Of a DNA stretch of 12,281 nucleotides, positions 1 to 6,326 are shown piece after piece. Position numbers and translations under genes: made by a program. Below the pieces are notes generated by a model. That model saw nothing but the letters and a program-made list of their open reading frames with translations. It was not told the DNA's origin and made no database searches. Position 1 is the first letter of the stretch. Each line of letters opens with the position of its first letter. The stretch spans positions 1 to 12,281 of the forward strand of contig JAPLCS010000258.1 of the NCBI GenBank assembly GCA_026392145.1. Reading direction: 5' to 3'. The stretch is from Fimbriimonadales bacterium (GTDB taxonomy: Bacteria; Armatimonadota; Fimbriimonadia; Fimbriimonadales; Fimbriimonadaceae).

Positions 1-37
1 ACTGATTGGCCCAAGCATCGTTGAGGTAAACCTATGA
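1..37 (+). CDS. flgA: FlgA C-terminal fragment (P-ring assembly chaperone), 5' end outside window
   Basis: An open frame enters from the left edge and ends at TGA 35-37 after the residues LIGPSIVEVNL. The hydrophobic-Gly-Pro-x-Val-x-Val-x-Leu ending resembles the C-terminus of FlgA, the periplasmic chaperone for FlgI polymerisation. Its stop overlaps the flgH start in the ATGA arrangement, and flgA commonly lies just upstream of flgH and flgI. Only 11 residues are visible, so the identity rests mainly on context. Confidence 0.5.
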   Translation, partial: LIGPSIVEVNL

Positions 38-654
38 AATCACTCTATCTCACTCTCGTCCTTCTGACACCCGCTCTTGGCTTTGGTCAGGCTGACAAAA
101 CTGATGACACCTTTGGATCACTCACTCCAAAGAACTACAAACCAGTATTCCAGACGAGAACGGCCAGAAAAGTGGGCGACATCCTCACAATAATCATCAG
201 TGAAACTTCAGCAGCTCAATATCAAACGAACACTCAAAATCAGAAAAAGGAGGCTAACACGGTTGGCCCAAACAAAGTGCCACTCATGGACTGGCTCAAC
301 GTGGGCCTACTGTCCCAACTCACAAGTGGTGGTACGACCTCTGCCGATGCTCAGCTGACTACTACCGGACAATCGAACCAGCAAGGTCGACTCACCGCTA
401 GAATGACAGTGGTCGTCAAGCAGATTCTTGCCAACGGAACACTGGTCGTTGAAGGAACTCGAGCAGTAAAGTTTAGTCGAGAAACACAGACTCTCACGCT
501 AAGCGGAATTTGCCGAATTGATGACATTCGATTTGATAACTCTATCTTAAGCGAGAATCTTGCCAACGCTGAAATTAAAAGCGAAGGCGTAGGTGCAATT
601 TATGAACGGCAGCGACGTGGGCTTGTCACGAGACTTCTGGATTGGTTGTTCTGA
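34..654 (+). CDS. flgH: Flagellar L-ring protein FlgH
   Basis: FlgH forms the outer-membrane L ring, the bushing around the flagellar rod. The 206-residue protein has a hydrophobic signal sequence (about residues 3-19), the GSL segment near residue 28, the VGDILTIII stretch (about 47-55) followed by SETSAA, and the C-terminal pattern in which EGVGAIYERQRRG leads to the tail LLDWLF, all typical of the family. The ATG overlaps the flgA stop by four bases. Classical FlgH is a lipoprotein, but here the signal sequence ends LGFGQA without a cysteine. The only Cys lies in SGICRID near residue 158, so export and cleavage probably use signal peptidase I. Length is slightly below the usual 220-240 residues. 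Identification is firm. Confidence 0.93.
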   Translation: MKSLYLTLVLLTPALGFGQADKTDDTFGSLTPKNYKPVFQTRTARKVGDILTIIISETSAAQYQTNTQNQKKEANTVGPNKVPLMDWLNVGLLSQLTSGGTTSADAQLTTTGQSNQQGRLTARMTVVVKQILANGTLVVEGTRAVKFSRETQTLTLSGICRIDDIRFDNSILSENLANAEIKSEGVGAIYERQRRGLVTRLLDWLF

Positions 655-1850
655 TGAAAAAGTTGCTTGTACTACTATTCGTGGCATTAACTGCTTATAA
701 TTTTGCCCAACAAAACCCTCCCGCTAAACCTGATCTAAAGCGTGATCAAGAAATTAAGGACGAAATGGCACGCCGCATGCAGAATATGAAGCGCGCAGAA
801 CTCAACGGAGTCGCTGTTCGCATCAAAGACGTTGCGCGATTCCGAGGAGTAAGAAGCAACAAACTCATGGGTGTTGGTGTAGTCGTTGGTCTCCAGGGCA
901 CCGGTGACTCTAGAAAGAATGCACAAGTCTCCCAAGCAATTCAAAACTACATGAAATCCATGAATTTTGACATTGATGTTTCTCGAATGGATGCCCGAAA
1001 CGGTGCTCTAGTCATTGTTAGTGGCGACTTACCCCCTTTTGCGACCAACGGACAGCTTATGGATGTAACGGTGAGCACCTTTGGAGATGCACAAAGTCTT
1101 CGAGGTGGGCAATTGTTGCGCACAGAACTCTATGCAATAGGCGATAGTGATACTGTTTACGGAATTGCCGAGGGAGCGGTTAGTGTTGGTGGATTCGGTG
1201 CTTCTGCTGGGGGTAACCAACAACAAGTTGGATTCCTGACTGCTGGCAGGGTAGCTGGTGGTGGCATGGTTGAAAAAGGTGCCCCAACAAAGCTGGTTTA
1301 CGATAATCGAATGTTTATTGAGCTCTATGAAGTGGATCTGACTACAGCCACACGCGTTCAAGAAGCCATTAATAAGCGCAACCCCGAATTTGAAGCAGTA
1401 GCAGAAAGCGGTTCAACAATCAGCGTCTCCTTGCCAAAAGGCATGAATCCAATTGTAGCTATGGCAAAGCTCGAGGAAATTACCGTCATGGTTGACAATG
1501 CAGCTGTTGTGATTGTCAATGAAAAGACAGGCTCCATTGCGATTGGCGGTAATGTCAAAATTGCTCCTGTCGCAATCGCACTTGGCTCAATTAGCGTCAA
1601 CATTGTTGAAGAAGTAAGCGTTAGCCAACCGAATCCATTCTCACGAAACGGTGATACCGCAGTTGTTGCGAACCAGAGAGTCAGCGCAGACCAAGGTCCG
1701 GCAGACGTGGCAGTGGTTGCACCAAACAGCACCATCGCCGACTTGGCACGTATTTTTCAAGAATTGCGTCTCAAACCAAACGACATCATAAACATCCTTC
1801 AGTTGCTCAAGCAGCAAGGCGCACTTAAGGCGAGGTTGATTTTCCAATGA
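654..1850 (+). CDS. flgI: Flagellar P-ring protein FlgI
   Basis: FlgI builds the periplasmic P ring around the rod, in the peptidoglycan layer. The ATG at 654 shares one base with the flgH stop (TGATG) and directly precedes a good signal peptide (MKKLLVLLFVALTAYNFAQQ), so it is preferred over an in-frame TTG at 642. The mature protein shows RIKDVARFRGVR, then MGVGVVVGLQGTGDS, a GDLPPFA segment, VSTFGDAQSLRGGQLL, and the C-terminal PNDIINILQLLKQQGAL, which are FlgI hallmarks. At 398 residues it is longer than most FlgI. The excess is a charged segment rich in Lys, Arg, Asp and Glu between the signal peptide and the first conserved block (about residues 20-55). The product should be exported by Sec and assembled with FlgA help. 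Confidence 0.95.
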   Translation: MKKLLVLLFVALTAYNFAQQNPPAKPDLKRDQEIKDEMARRMQNMKRAELNGVAVRIKDVARFRGVRSNKLMGVGVVVGLQGTGDSRKNAQVSQAIQNYMKSMNFDIDVSRMDARNGALVIVSGDLPPFATNGQLMDVTVSTFGDAQSLRGGQLLRTELYAIGDSDTVYGIAEGAVSVGGFGASAGGNQQQVGFLTAGRVAGGGMVEKGAPTKLVYDNRMFIELYEVDLTTATRVQEAINKRNPEFEAVAESGSTISVSLPKGMNPIVAMAKLEEITVMVDNAAVVIVNEKTGSIAIGGNVKIAPVAIALGSISVNIVEEVSVSQPNPFSRNGDTAVVANQRVSADQGPADVAVVAPNSTIADLARIFQELRLKPNDIINILQLLKQQGALKARLIFQ

Positions 1851-2197
1851 TAAACGGTGCGTTAGCGATGCAAAAGATTGCCTCCACAGTGAATGAAGCT
1901 GGACCAGAACTCCAGAAACTGAAAAAGGCTACTGATTCACTTGAAGCATTTATGTTCAAAAGTCTCCTCCAATCTATGGGAGGCAAGAAAGGACTTTTCG
2001 GATCAACTGTTCCAGGCGGAGAAATCTATAAAGACATGATGGAGCAATCACTCTCAGACATCATGGCAACCAGAGGCACTCTCAACATTGGCAATACCAT
2101 CTTTCAGAAGGTGGCTCCTCTTGCCCTCAGTCAAATTCAGGCCCAAAAGGTCTATCAACCTAAAGTTTCAACAAACTCAATCGAGAAAAAAGCATGA
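1847..2197 (+). CDS. flgJ: Rod-binding protein, FlgJ N-terminal domain only
   Basis: This 116-residue protein matches the rod-capping domain of FlgJ: LEAFMFKSLLQSM (about residues 32-44), then a GGEIYKDMMEQSLSDIMA helix (about 62-79) and the GTLNIGNTIFQKV segment. There is no C-terminal glucosaminidase domain, so it would cap and promote rod assembly but not cut peptidoglycan. Single-domain FlgJ proteins are common outside gamma- and betaproteobacteria, and a separate hydrolase is then recruited. The start overlaps the flgI stop as ATGA (ATG 1847, TGA 1848-1850), indicating translational coupling. Confidence 0.88.
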   Translation: MINGALAMQKIASTVNEAGPELQKLKKATDSLEAFMFKSLLQSMGGKKGLFGSTVPGGEIYKDMMEQSLSDIMATRGTLNIGNTIFQKVAPLALSQIQAQKVYQPKVSTNSIEKKA

Positions 2198-2673
2198 AAG
2201 CAAAAAACCTCCTCAATCTATGGGCCGAATGGCTCTCAACCTCAGAAAAGTTGCTCAGATGTCTGCATGAGCAGACTGCTGCAATAACACTTAGAGATGT
2301 GCCACGAGTTGAAAGACTCCAGCCAGACCTCGAGTTGTATACCGAGACCCTTCGAGGTATCGATACCAAAGCAGTTGCAGAAGCACAAAGGCTGGCCGAA
2401 GAATTGAATGCACGCGTTCAAAACCTTCGAGGTCTTGTCGACGTTCTTGATAAGAACGAAGGCGCTCAGGTGCAGCTCACGGCAAACAAAATCGTCATAG
2501 CTTCCCAAACTATTCGTGATGTAAATGCCAAAAATCGAAAGTTGATCGAAGGCGAGATGCACTACATCAACGGCACCCTTACACTCATCGCAAAAGCAGG
2601 AGCAGAAAAGAAGGGCCCTTATCGAACGAGAAAGACTTCAAACACCTCCATTCTCGTTGATGCCGCTGCATAA
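2194..2673 (+). CDS. flgN: FlgN-like export chaperone for hook-junction proteins
   Basis: The 159-residue product is largely alpha-helical and probably coiled-coil, without signal or membrane segments. An N-terminal WAEWLSTSEKLLRCL helix is followed by a long charged region. The conserved-looking part is NRKLIEGEMHYINGTLTLIAK near residues 113-133, which resembles the helix of FlgN-family chaperones that holds the C-termini of FlgK and FlgL. Position supports this: it overlaps flgJ by four bases (ATGA) and immediately precedes flgK and flgL, its expected clients. A basic tail rich in Lys, Arg and Thr ends the protein. The family is divergent, so the call combines motif and context. No flgM-like anti-sigma gene lies beside it, unlike in many FlgN operons. 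Confidence 0.72.
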   Translation: MKAKNLLNLWAEWLSTSEKLLRCLHEQTAAITLRDVPRVERLQPDLELYTETLRGIDTKAVAEAQRLAEELNARVQNLRGLVDVLDKNEGAQVQLTANKIVIASQTIRDVNAKNRKLIEGEMHYINGTLTLIAKAGAEKKGPYRTRKTSNTSILVDAAA

Positions 2674-2682
2674 GGAGACACT

Positions 2683-4059
2683 ATGGCAGGTTCATTCCAA
2701 GGTATTGAAGTTTCAAGTCGTGCGCTACGTGCCTTCCAACGACAGTTGGATACCACTGGTCACAACATTGCAAATGTAAACACAAAAGGCTACTCACGAC
2801 AAACAGTAGATTTAGTTTCTACTGACCCTTCCCAAACCATCATGGGCAAGTTGCTCAATGTTGGAACTGGTGTCAATATTGCATCAATAAACAGATTGAA
2901 AGATCAGTTACTTGAGGCAAGAAAACTATCTGTTCAAGGTGATCAGGGTCGATACGAAACGAATCTCAGTAACTTAGAAAAGGTCCAGGCAACCTTTCTT
3001 GATGTCGATGGCAAAGGAGTTAGCAACTCCCTTGATTACTTCTTTAATTCCTGGTCGGCGCTTGGATCAAACCCAACAAGTATGGCCGCAAAGCAGCAGG
3101 TTCAATTTGCTGGATCGGACCTTGCGAAAAAGGTAAGAAATTCTTTTGAAAACTTGGATAGCCAGGCAAACTCACAGGAAAAGCTCATAGAAAGAACCTT
3201 GACCGACATTCAAGCACTCGCTGACAAGGTAGCAGAGCTGAACATCAATATCAAGAAGGATATGGCGGCGGGTGGTTCACCTAACGACATGATGGATAAG
3301 CGCGATGAGGCTTTGTCTGAACTGTCAAAGCTGATTAACATTCACACGAGTCAAGCACCAGATGGCACGCTTTCAGTATTCATGGGCTCATTTGCTCTTG
3401 TTGATCAAGTTGGGTCCCGACCATTCCCCACTACGTATGATGCGGCTACTAGTACCGTTTCTAAAGATGGACTCACCTGGCCTATCACCGGCGGAAAGCT
3501 TAAAGGTCTCTTTGAAAATGTGACTCAACTCAACTCATTTAAGGGGACTATGGATACTTTTGCGAATCAATTGCGCAATCTGGTCAACACCATACACGAG
3601 GGAGGAATTTCAAATGGTGCAACTGGTCGAAATTTCTTTAATGACTCGTCGCCGCAAACGGGTGCTAGAGATTTTGATCTTGACCCAGGCATTCTCACGA
3701 ATGCTTCACTGATTGCCACTGGCACAACGTCAGCAAAAGGTGATGGTTCAATCGCACTGGCTCTATCAGATCTTAGAAACTCAGCACAAGCTGGTTTGGG
3801 TAACCAAACCATAGGCAACTTCTTTTCAAGTTTCTTAGGAGTTGTGGGAAGTGCAGTGAATACAGCAAAAAACAACGTTGAAACTTCGTACGCCCTTACT
3901 GAACAAGTGGATCAGCAAATTCAAGAAACCTCTGGAGTCAATCTAGATGATGAAATGGCAGATATGTTGAAGTTCCAGCGTAGTTACCAGGCAGCGGCCA
4001 AAGTGCTTACAATGATGGATCAAAATGTGGGAGATTTGATTGATATGCTCCGGAGATAA
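2683..4059 (+). CDS. flgK: Flagellar hook-associated protein 1, FlgK
   Basis: FlgK forms the first junction layer between hook and filament. The 458-residue protein begins with the axial-family N-terminus: SSRALRAFQRQLDTTGHNIANVNTKGYSR in three consecutive blocks over about residues 11-39. It ends with SGVNLDDEMADMLKFQRSYQ and then AAAKVLTMMDQNVGDLIDML, the matching C-terminal helix. A variable central region lies between. It has no signal peptide, as expected for type III flagellar export. A good Shine-Dalgarno (AAGGAG, 2672-2677) overlaps the stop of the upstream gene and lies five bases before the ATG. FlgK of other bacteria is often 450-650 residues, so this is a compact form. Confidence 0.95.
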   Translation: MAGSFQGIEVSSRALRAFQRQLDTTGHNIANVNTKGYSRQTVDLVSTDPSQTIMGKLLNVGTGVNIASINRLKDQLLEARKLSVQGDQGRYETNLSNLEKVQATFLDVDGKGVSNSLDYFFNSWSALGSNPTSMAAKQQVQFAGSDLAKKVRNSFENLDSQANSQEKLIERTLTDIQALADKVAELNINIKKDMAAGGSPNDMMDKRDEALSELSKLINIHTSQAPDGTLSVFMGSFALVDQVGSRPFPTTYDAATSTVSKDGLTWPITGGKLKGLFENVTQLNSFKGTMDTFANQLRNLVNTIHEGGISNGATGRNFFNDSSPQTGARDFDLDPGILTNASLIATGTTSAKGDGSIALALSDLRNSAQAGLGNQTIGNFFSSFLGVVGSAVNTAKNNVETSYALTEQVDQQIQETSGVNLDDEMADMLKFQRSYQAAAKVLTMMDQNVGDLIDMLRR

Positions 4060-4113
4060 TTTTGAGTTTTAGACACAAAACCTACAGACTCAACTCTTGA
4101 AATACCAATAAAT

Positions 4114-4125
4114 ATACTAGGATGC
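4114..4125 (+). promoter_or_regulatory. Candidate CsrA-binding site over the flgL start codon
   Basis: The sequence ATACTAGGATGC matches the published CsrA RNA consensus RUACARGGAUGU at 10 of 12 positions, and its GGAUG contains the flgL start codon. There is no convincing Shine-Dalgarno upstream, so bound CsrA would directly mask initiation. csrA and fliW lie just downstream. This is a motif match by eye; GGATG is partly forced by the ATG. Confidence 0.4.
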
Positions 4126-5009
4126 GATTAAGTACGAATTACCAATTTGATCGAATGCAGTCGAGCGTCCAGCGCTCGGGGCAGGCGTACTTTGATGCCC
4201 AATACAAAGTGACCACGGGCAAGCGCATGAACAGGCTCAGCGATGACCCTGCAGCCATTGAGCCATTGGTGTCCATGAGAAGTCTAAAAGCGTCCATGGA
4301 TCAATATAACTCAAATCTCAAAGTTGCAAGTAACACTTTTGCTGCCAGTGAAAACGCATTCTCAGAAGTTGCGACTATTTTGAATCGAGCCAACCAACTT
4401 GCTATTTCAGGTGGAACTGCGACTGCTAGTTCAACTCAGCGACAAGCAATGGCCGACGAAATAAAGTCACTTAGAGAACGAATAATTTCGCTGGGCAATA
4501 CAAAAGCGGCCAATGGAGATTACATTTTTTCAGGCACAAATTTGGATGTTAAACCGTTTCAAGACAATGGAACCGTCGTGACATTTCAAGGCGATACGAT
4601 GAATCGTTTCATTGAGTCAGGCCCTGGAGAACGTATAAACCTTACTCTTGCAAACTCCAAGCAAGCCTTTATGGACTCAATCACCAGGTTGGATGCGCTT
4701 CAAACCGCATTAACTATGGGGGATCAGGCAACTCTAAACGGTCCTATGCTGACAGATTTAAAGTCATCTCAAGATGCATTCAACCAATTACGTGGCGAAA
4801 TTGGAATGAAAACACAGTCACTACAAGCCACAAAAACCAATTTTGAGCGAAGGTCTCTTGACCTTACTCAAGGAATATCTGATCTCGAAGAGGTAGATCT
4901 TTCCCAAGCAATCACGGATATGAAGAAAGCTGAAACGGCCTACCAAGCCGCACTCCAGGTCACAAGCATTGGAAGCAAGTTGAGCCTGATGGACTTTATC
5001 AGAGGATAA
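4122..5009 (+). CDS. flgL: Flagellar hook-associated protein 3, FlgL
   Basis: FlgL is the second hook-filament junction protein. The 295-residue product has the flagellin-type N-terminal helix (MRLSTNYQFDRM, then GKRMNRLSDDPAAIEPL at about 33-49), the FlgL-specific GDYIFSG followed by KPFQ near residues 132-147, and a C-terminal helix ending ALQVTSIGSKLSLMDFIRG. The SLMDF ending and GDYIFSG separate it from true flagellin. The 62-base leader after flgK lacks a clear Shine-Dalgarno, and the start codon sits in ATACTAGGATGC, which looks like a CsrA recognition sequence. The short AT-rich leader also has a weak potential to fold (TTGAGT 4062-4067 with ACTCAA 4088-4093). Confidence 0.93.
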   Translation: MRLSTNYQFDRMQSSVQRSGQAYFDAQYKVTTGKRMNRLSDDPAAIEPLVSMRSLKASMDQYNSNLKVASNTFAASENAFSEVATILNRANQLAISGGTATASSTQRQAMADEIKSLRERIISLGNTKAANGDYIFSGTNLDVKPFQDNGTVVTFQGDTMNRFIESGPGERINLTLANSKQAFMDSITRLDALQTALTMGDQATLNGPMLTDLKSSQDAFNQLRGEIGMKTQSLQATKTNFERRSLDLTQGISDLEEVDLSQAITDMKKAETAYQAALQVTSIGSKLSLMDFIRG

Positions 5010-5011
5010 TT

Positions 5012-5461
5012 ATGAAGCTAGAAGGAACTCGTTTCGGAACGATTGAATTTGCAGAAGAAGACCTGGTCACTCTCCCAGACGGGATGATCGGATTTTCTGA
5101 ATTCAATCAATTTGTCATTGTGAATACTAAAGATGAAAGCCCTTTCAGATGGTTACAGTCGCTAGAAGAACCCAAGCTGGCGTTTCTTCTTGCATTTCCA
5201 GAAAGAATCATCGGAGACTATTCACCAGAAATCCCTATTAAAGATGCATCGGAGTTGAATCTACTGGATACTGCTCCCTACCTTGTATTTGTCACTGCCA
5301 CCATTCCAAAAGGTCGACCAATGGAAGCAACTGCGAACCTTTCTGCTCCTGTGGTTATCAATGCTGATTCAAGAATTGGTAAGCAAATTGTTTTAGAAGA
5401 TGAAGCTTATACCGTTCGCTATCCAATCTTCGAGCAAAGAGCGATGGCGACGGCGGCTTAA
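5012..5461 (+). CDS. fliW: Flagellar assembly factor FliW (CsrA antagonist)
   Basis: FliW binds CsrA and relieves its repression of flagellin translation, coupling filament protein synthesis to secretion. The 149-residue cytoplasmic protein shows the family pattern: TRFGTIEFAEEDLVTLPDG then MIGFSEFNQFVIV at the N-terminus, FRWLQSLEEPKLAFLLAFP in the middle (about residues 46-64), and APVVINADSRIGKQIVL followed by YTVRYPIF near the C-terminus. The ATG lies two bases after the flgL stop, with GAGG at 5002-5005 as ribosome site inside flgL. Length is typical. The neighbouring csrA gene supports the assignment. Confidence 0.93.
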   Translation: MKLEGTRFGTIEFAEEDLVTLPDGMIGFSEFNQFVIVNTKDESPFRWLQSLEEPKLAFLLAFPERIIGDYSPEIPIKDASELNLLDTAPYLVFVTATIPKGRPMEATANLSAPVVINADSRIGKQIVLEDEAYTVRYPIFEQRAMATAA

Positions 5462-5487
5462 ATAGAATTACGAGTTTCCAACCAGAT

Positions 5488-5517
5488 GTTGGGATGAAAT
5501 TGAGATTTCATCCCAAC
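5488..5517 (+). terminator. Hairpin after fliW, possible weak terminator
   Basis: A perfect 13-bp inverted repeat, GTTGGGATGAAAT and its complement, encloses a TGAG loop. AAATTTT follows rather than a clean T-run, so intrinsic termination would be weak. The stem contains GGGATGA, but that GGA would be base-paired. It ends the flgA-to-fliW transcript or attenuates read-through into csrA. Confidence 0.5.
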
Positions 5518-5566
5518 AAATTTTGCAGATTCACCTTTCATCATTCAAAACTTAGTGACAGAAATC

Positions 5567-5595
5567 TTTAGATTTTTGGTCCTGAAGCGTATACT
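5567..5595 (+). promoter_or_regulatory. Candidate sigma70-type promoter for csrA
   Basis: TTTAGA (5567-5572) and TATACT (5590-5595) are separated by 17 bases, a reasonable -35/-10 pair lying 45 bases before the csrA ATG and downstream of the hairpin. The -35 box has four of six consensus bases. The -10 box lies inside a segment that also resembles the 3' end of fliW, so the match may partly reflect that ancestry. Confidence 0.35.
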
Positions 5596-5609
5596 ATTCG
5601 ATATCCAAT
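5583..5609 (+). pseudogene. Short remnant resembling the 3' end of fliW
   Basis: These 27 bases match 5401-5427 inside fliW at 23 positions. Read in the fliW frame they give EAYTIRYP against EAYTVRYP in FliW. Three of the four differences are synonymous third-position changes and the fourth is Val to Ile. An in-frame TAG lies at 5569-5571 and similarity fades on both sides, so nothing functional is encoded. It could be the residue of a partial fliW duplication or a chance match. Confidence 0.4.
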
Positions 5610-5624
5610 GAATTGTTGGATGCC

Positions 5625-5631
5625 AAGGAGG
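5625..5631 (+). promoter_or_regulatory. Strong Shine-Dalgarno of csrA
   Basis: AAGGAGG lies eight bases before ATG 5640 and decides the csrA start over an in-frame TTG at 5613. A GGATG lies ten bases upstream (5618-5622), giving two GGA triplets spaced as in CsrA-autoregulated leaders. Confidence 0.7.
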
Positions 5632-5639
5632 GCGTATCG

Positions 5640-5846
5640 ATGCTGGTCCTCACCAGAAAAGTTAATCAATCAATAGTCATTGGAGATAACGTAGAGATAG
5701 TGGTCCTCGAGGTTCGGGGAGAACAAGTTCGTATTGGGATTAAAGCTCCCAAAAATGTTTCCGTTCATCGTAAAGAAGTGTACGAAGTAATTGCCGACGA
5801 AAACCGCGGTGCCTCCGAGGCAAGCCCTGACGATCTTCCAGCATGA
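5640..5846 (+). CDS. csrA: Carbon storage regulator CsrA, RNA-binding translational regulator
   Basis: CsrA is a small dimeric protein that binds GGA-containing RNA near start codons and controls translation and mRNA stability. The 68-residue sequence is canonical: [20 protein letters not shown], then [25 protein letters not shown] split over the next strands. It retains Leu4 and Arg6 of the first strand and the VHR of the last strand, which bind RNA. The C-terminal tail ([16 protein letters not shown]) is acidic and unconserved. The start is set by AAGGAGG eight bases upstream. It follows fliW, its antagonist, after 178 bases, and the next gene begins one base after its stop. Confidence 0.96.
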   Translation: MLVLTRKVNQSIVIGDNVEIVVLEVRGEQVRIGIKAPKNVSVHRKEVYEVIADENRGASEASPDDLPA

Positions 5847-5847
5847 G

Positions 5848-6324
5848 ATGCTTCAGACATCCTTCCTTCAGCGCTATGTCATTGGACTTCAATGCGGCGT
5901 GGTTCAATTTATTGTTGCCGTTGTGTGGAGCATGTGGCTTTATCGCCCAGAGTTAGATATCCCATCGTTACTCATTCATCTGTCAATCCCACTCATCACA
6001 TTCGGTTGTATCCTAGTTCTGGCATCTATCAATCGTGAACTTATTCAGACGGTTAAGCCAACTTATCCGATCAATATAACTTTCCCACTGCTGTGGACAC
6101 TCCTAAGCTATCTTGCCGTCCAACTTCTCAAAGTGCAAGAAAGTGGTTCCACATCGCTTCCCGAAGCACTCTTGAAAATTCAAATTTGGGTGGACCCCAA
6201 AGTTTTCATTCCTAGTTTGCTCATTCAATTCTGTGTGTTAACGATTGCAACAACCAAAAACGCCTTAGTGCCACTAGACTCCAAGTGTGCAACCCCTATC
6301 CAAAAGATCAAGGAGATTATCTAA
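5848..6324 (+). CDS. Four-helix membrane protein of unknown function
   Basis: I do not recognise this 158-residue protein. It has four hydrophobic segments, at about residues 9-31, 37-59, 72-94 and 117-139, short connecting loops and a Lys-rich C-terminal end, so it should be an integral inner-membrane protein. There are no obvious catalytic motifs; one Cys lies in the second and one in the fourth segment. The ATG at 5848 starts one base after the csrA stop, and the gene ends two bases before the ribF ATG, so it belongs to the csrA-ribF transcript. No Shine-Dalgarno is evident, suggesting coupling to csrA translation. An upstream in-frame TTG (5791) would lie inside csrA and is unlikely. Confidence 0.7.
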   Translation: MLQTSFLQRYVIGLQCGVVQFIVAVVWSMWLYRPELDIPSLLIHLSIPLITFGCILVLASINRELIQTVKPTYPINITFPLLWTLLSYLAVQLLKVQESGSTSLPEALLKIQIWVDPKVFIPSLLIQFCVLTIATTKNALVPLDSKCATPIQKIKEII

Positions 6325-6326
6325 CT

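Noticed and set aside
642..653. TTG at 642 as the flgI start
   Set aside because: It would add four residues before a good signal peptide; ATG 654 overlaps the flgH stop as expected for coupling.
4097..4118. TTGAAA and TATACT before flgL as a promoter
   Set aside because: The boxes are only 10 bases apart and the -10 lies too close to the start codon.
5791..5847. TTG at 5791 as the start of the membrane protein
   Set aside because: It lies deep inside csrA and adds a non-hydrophobic stretch; ATG 5848 directly after the csrA stop is more natural.
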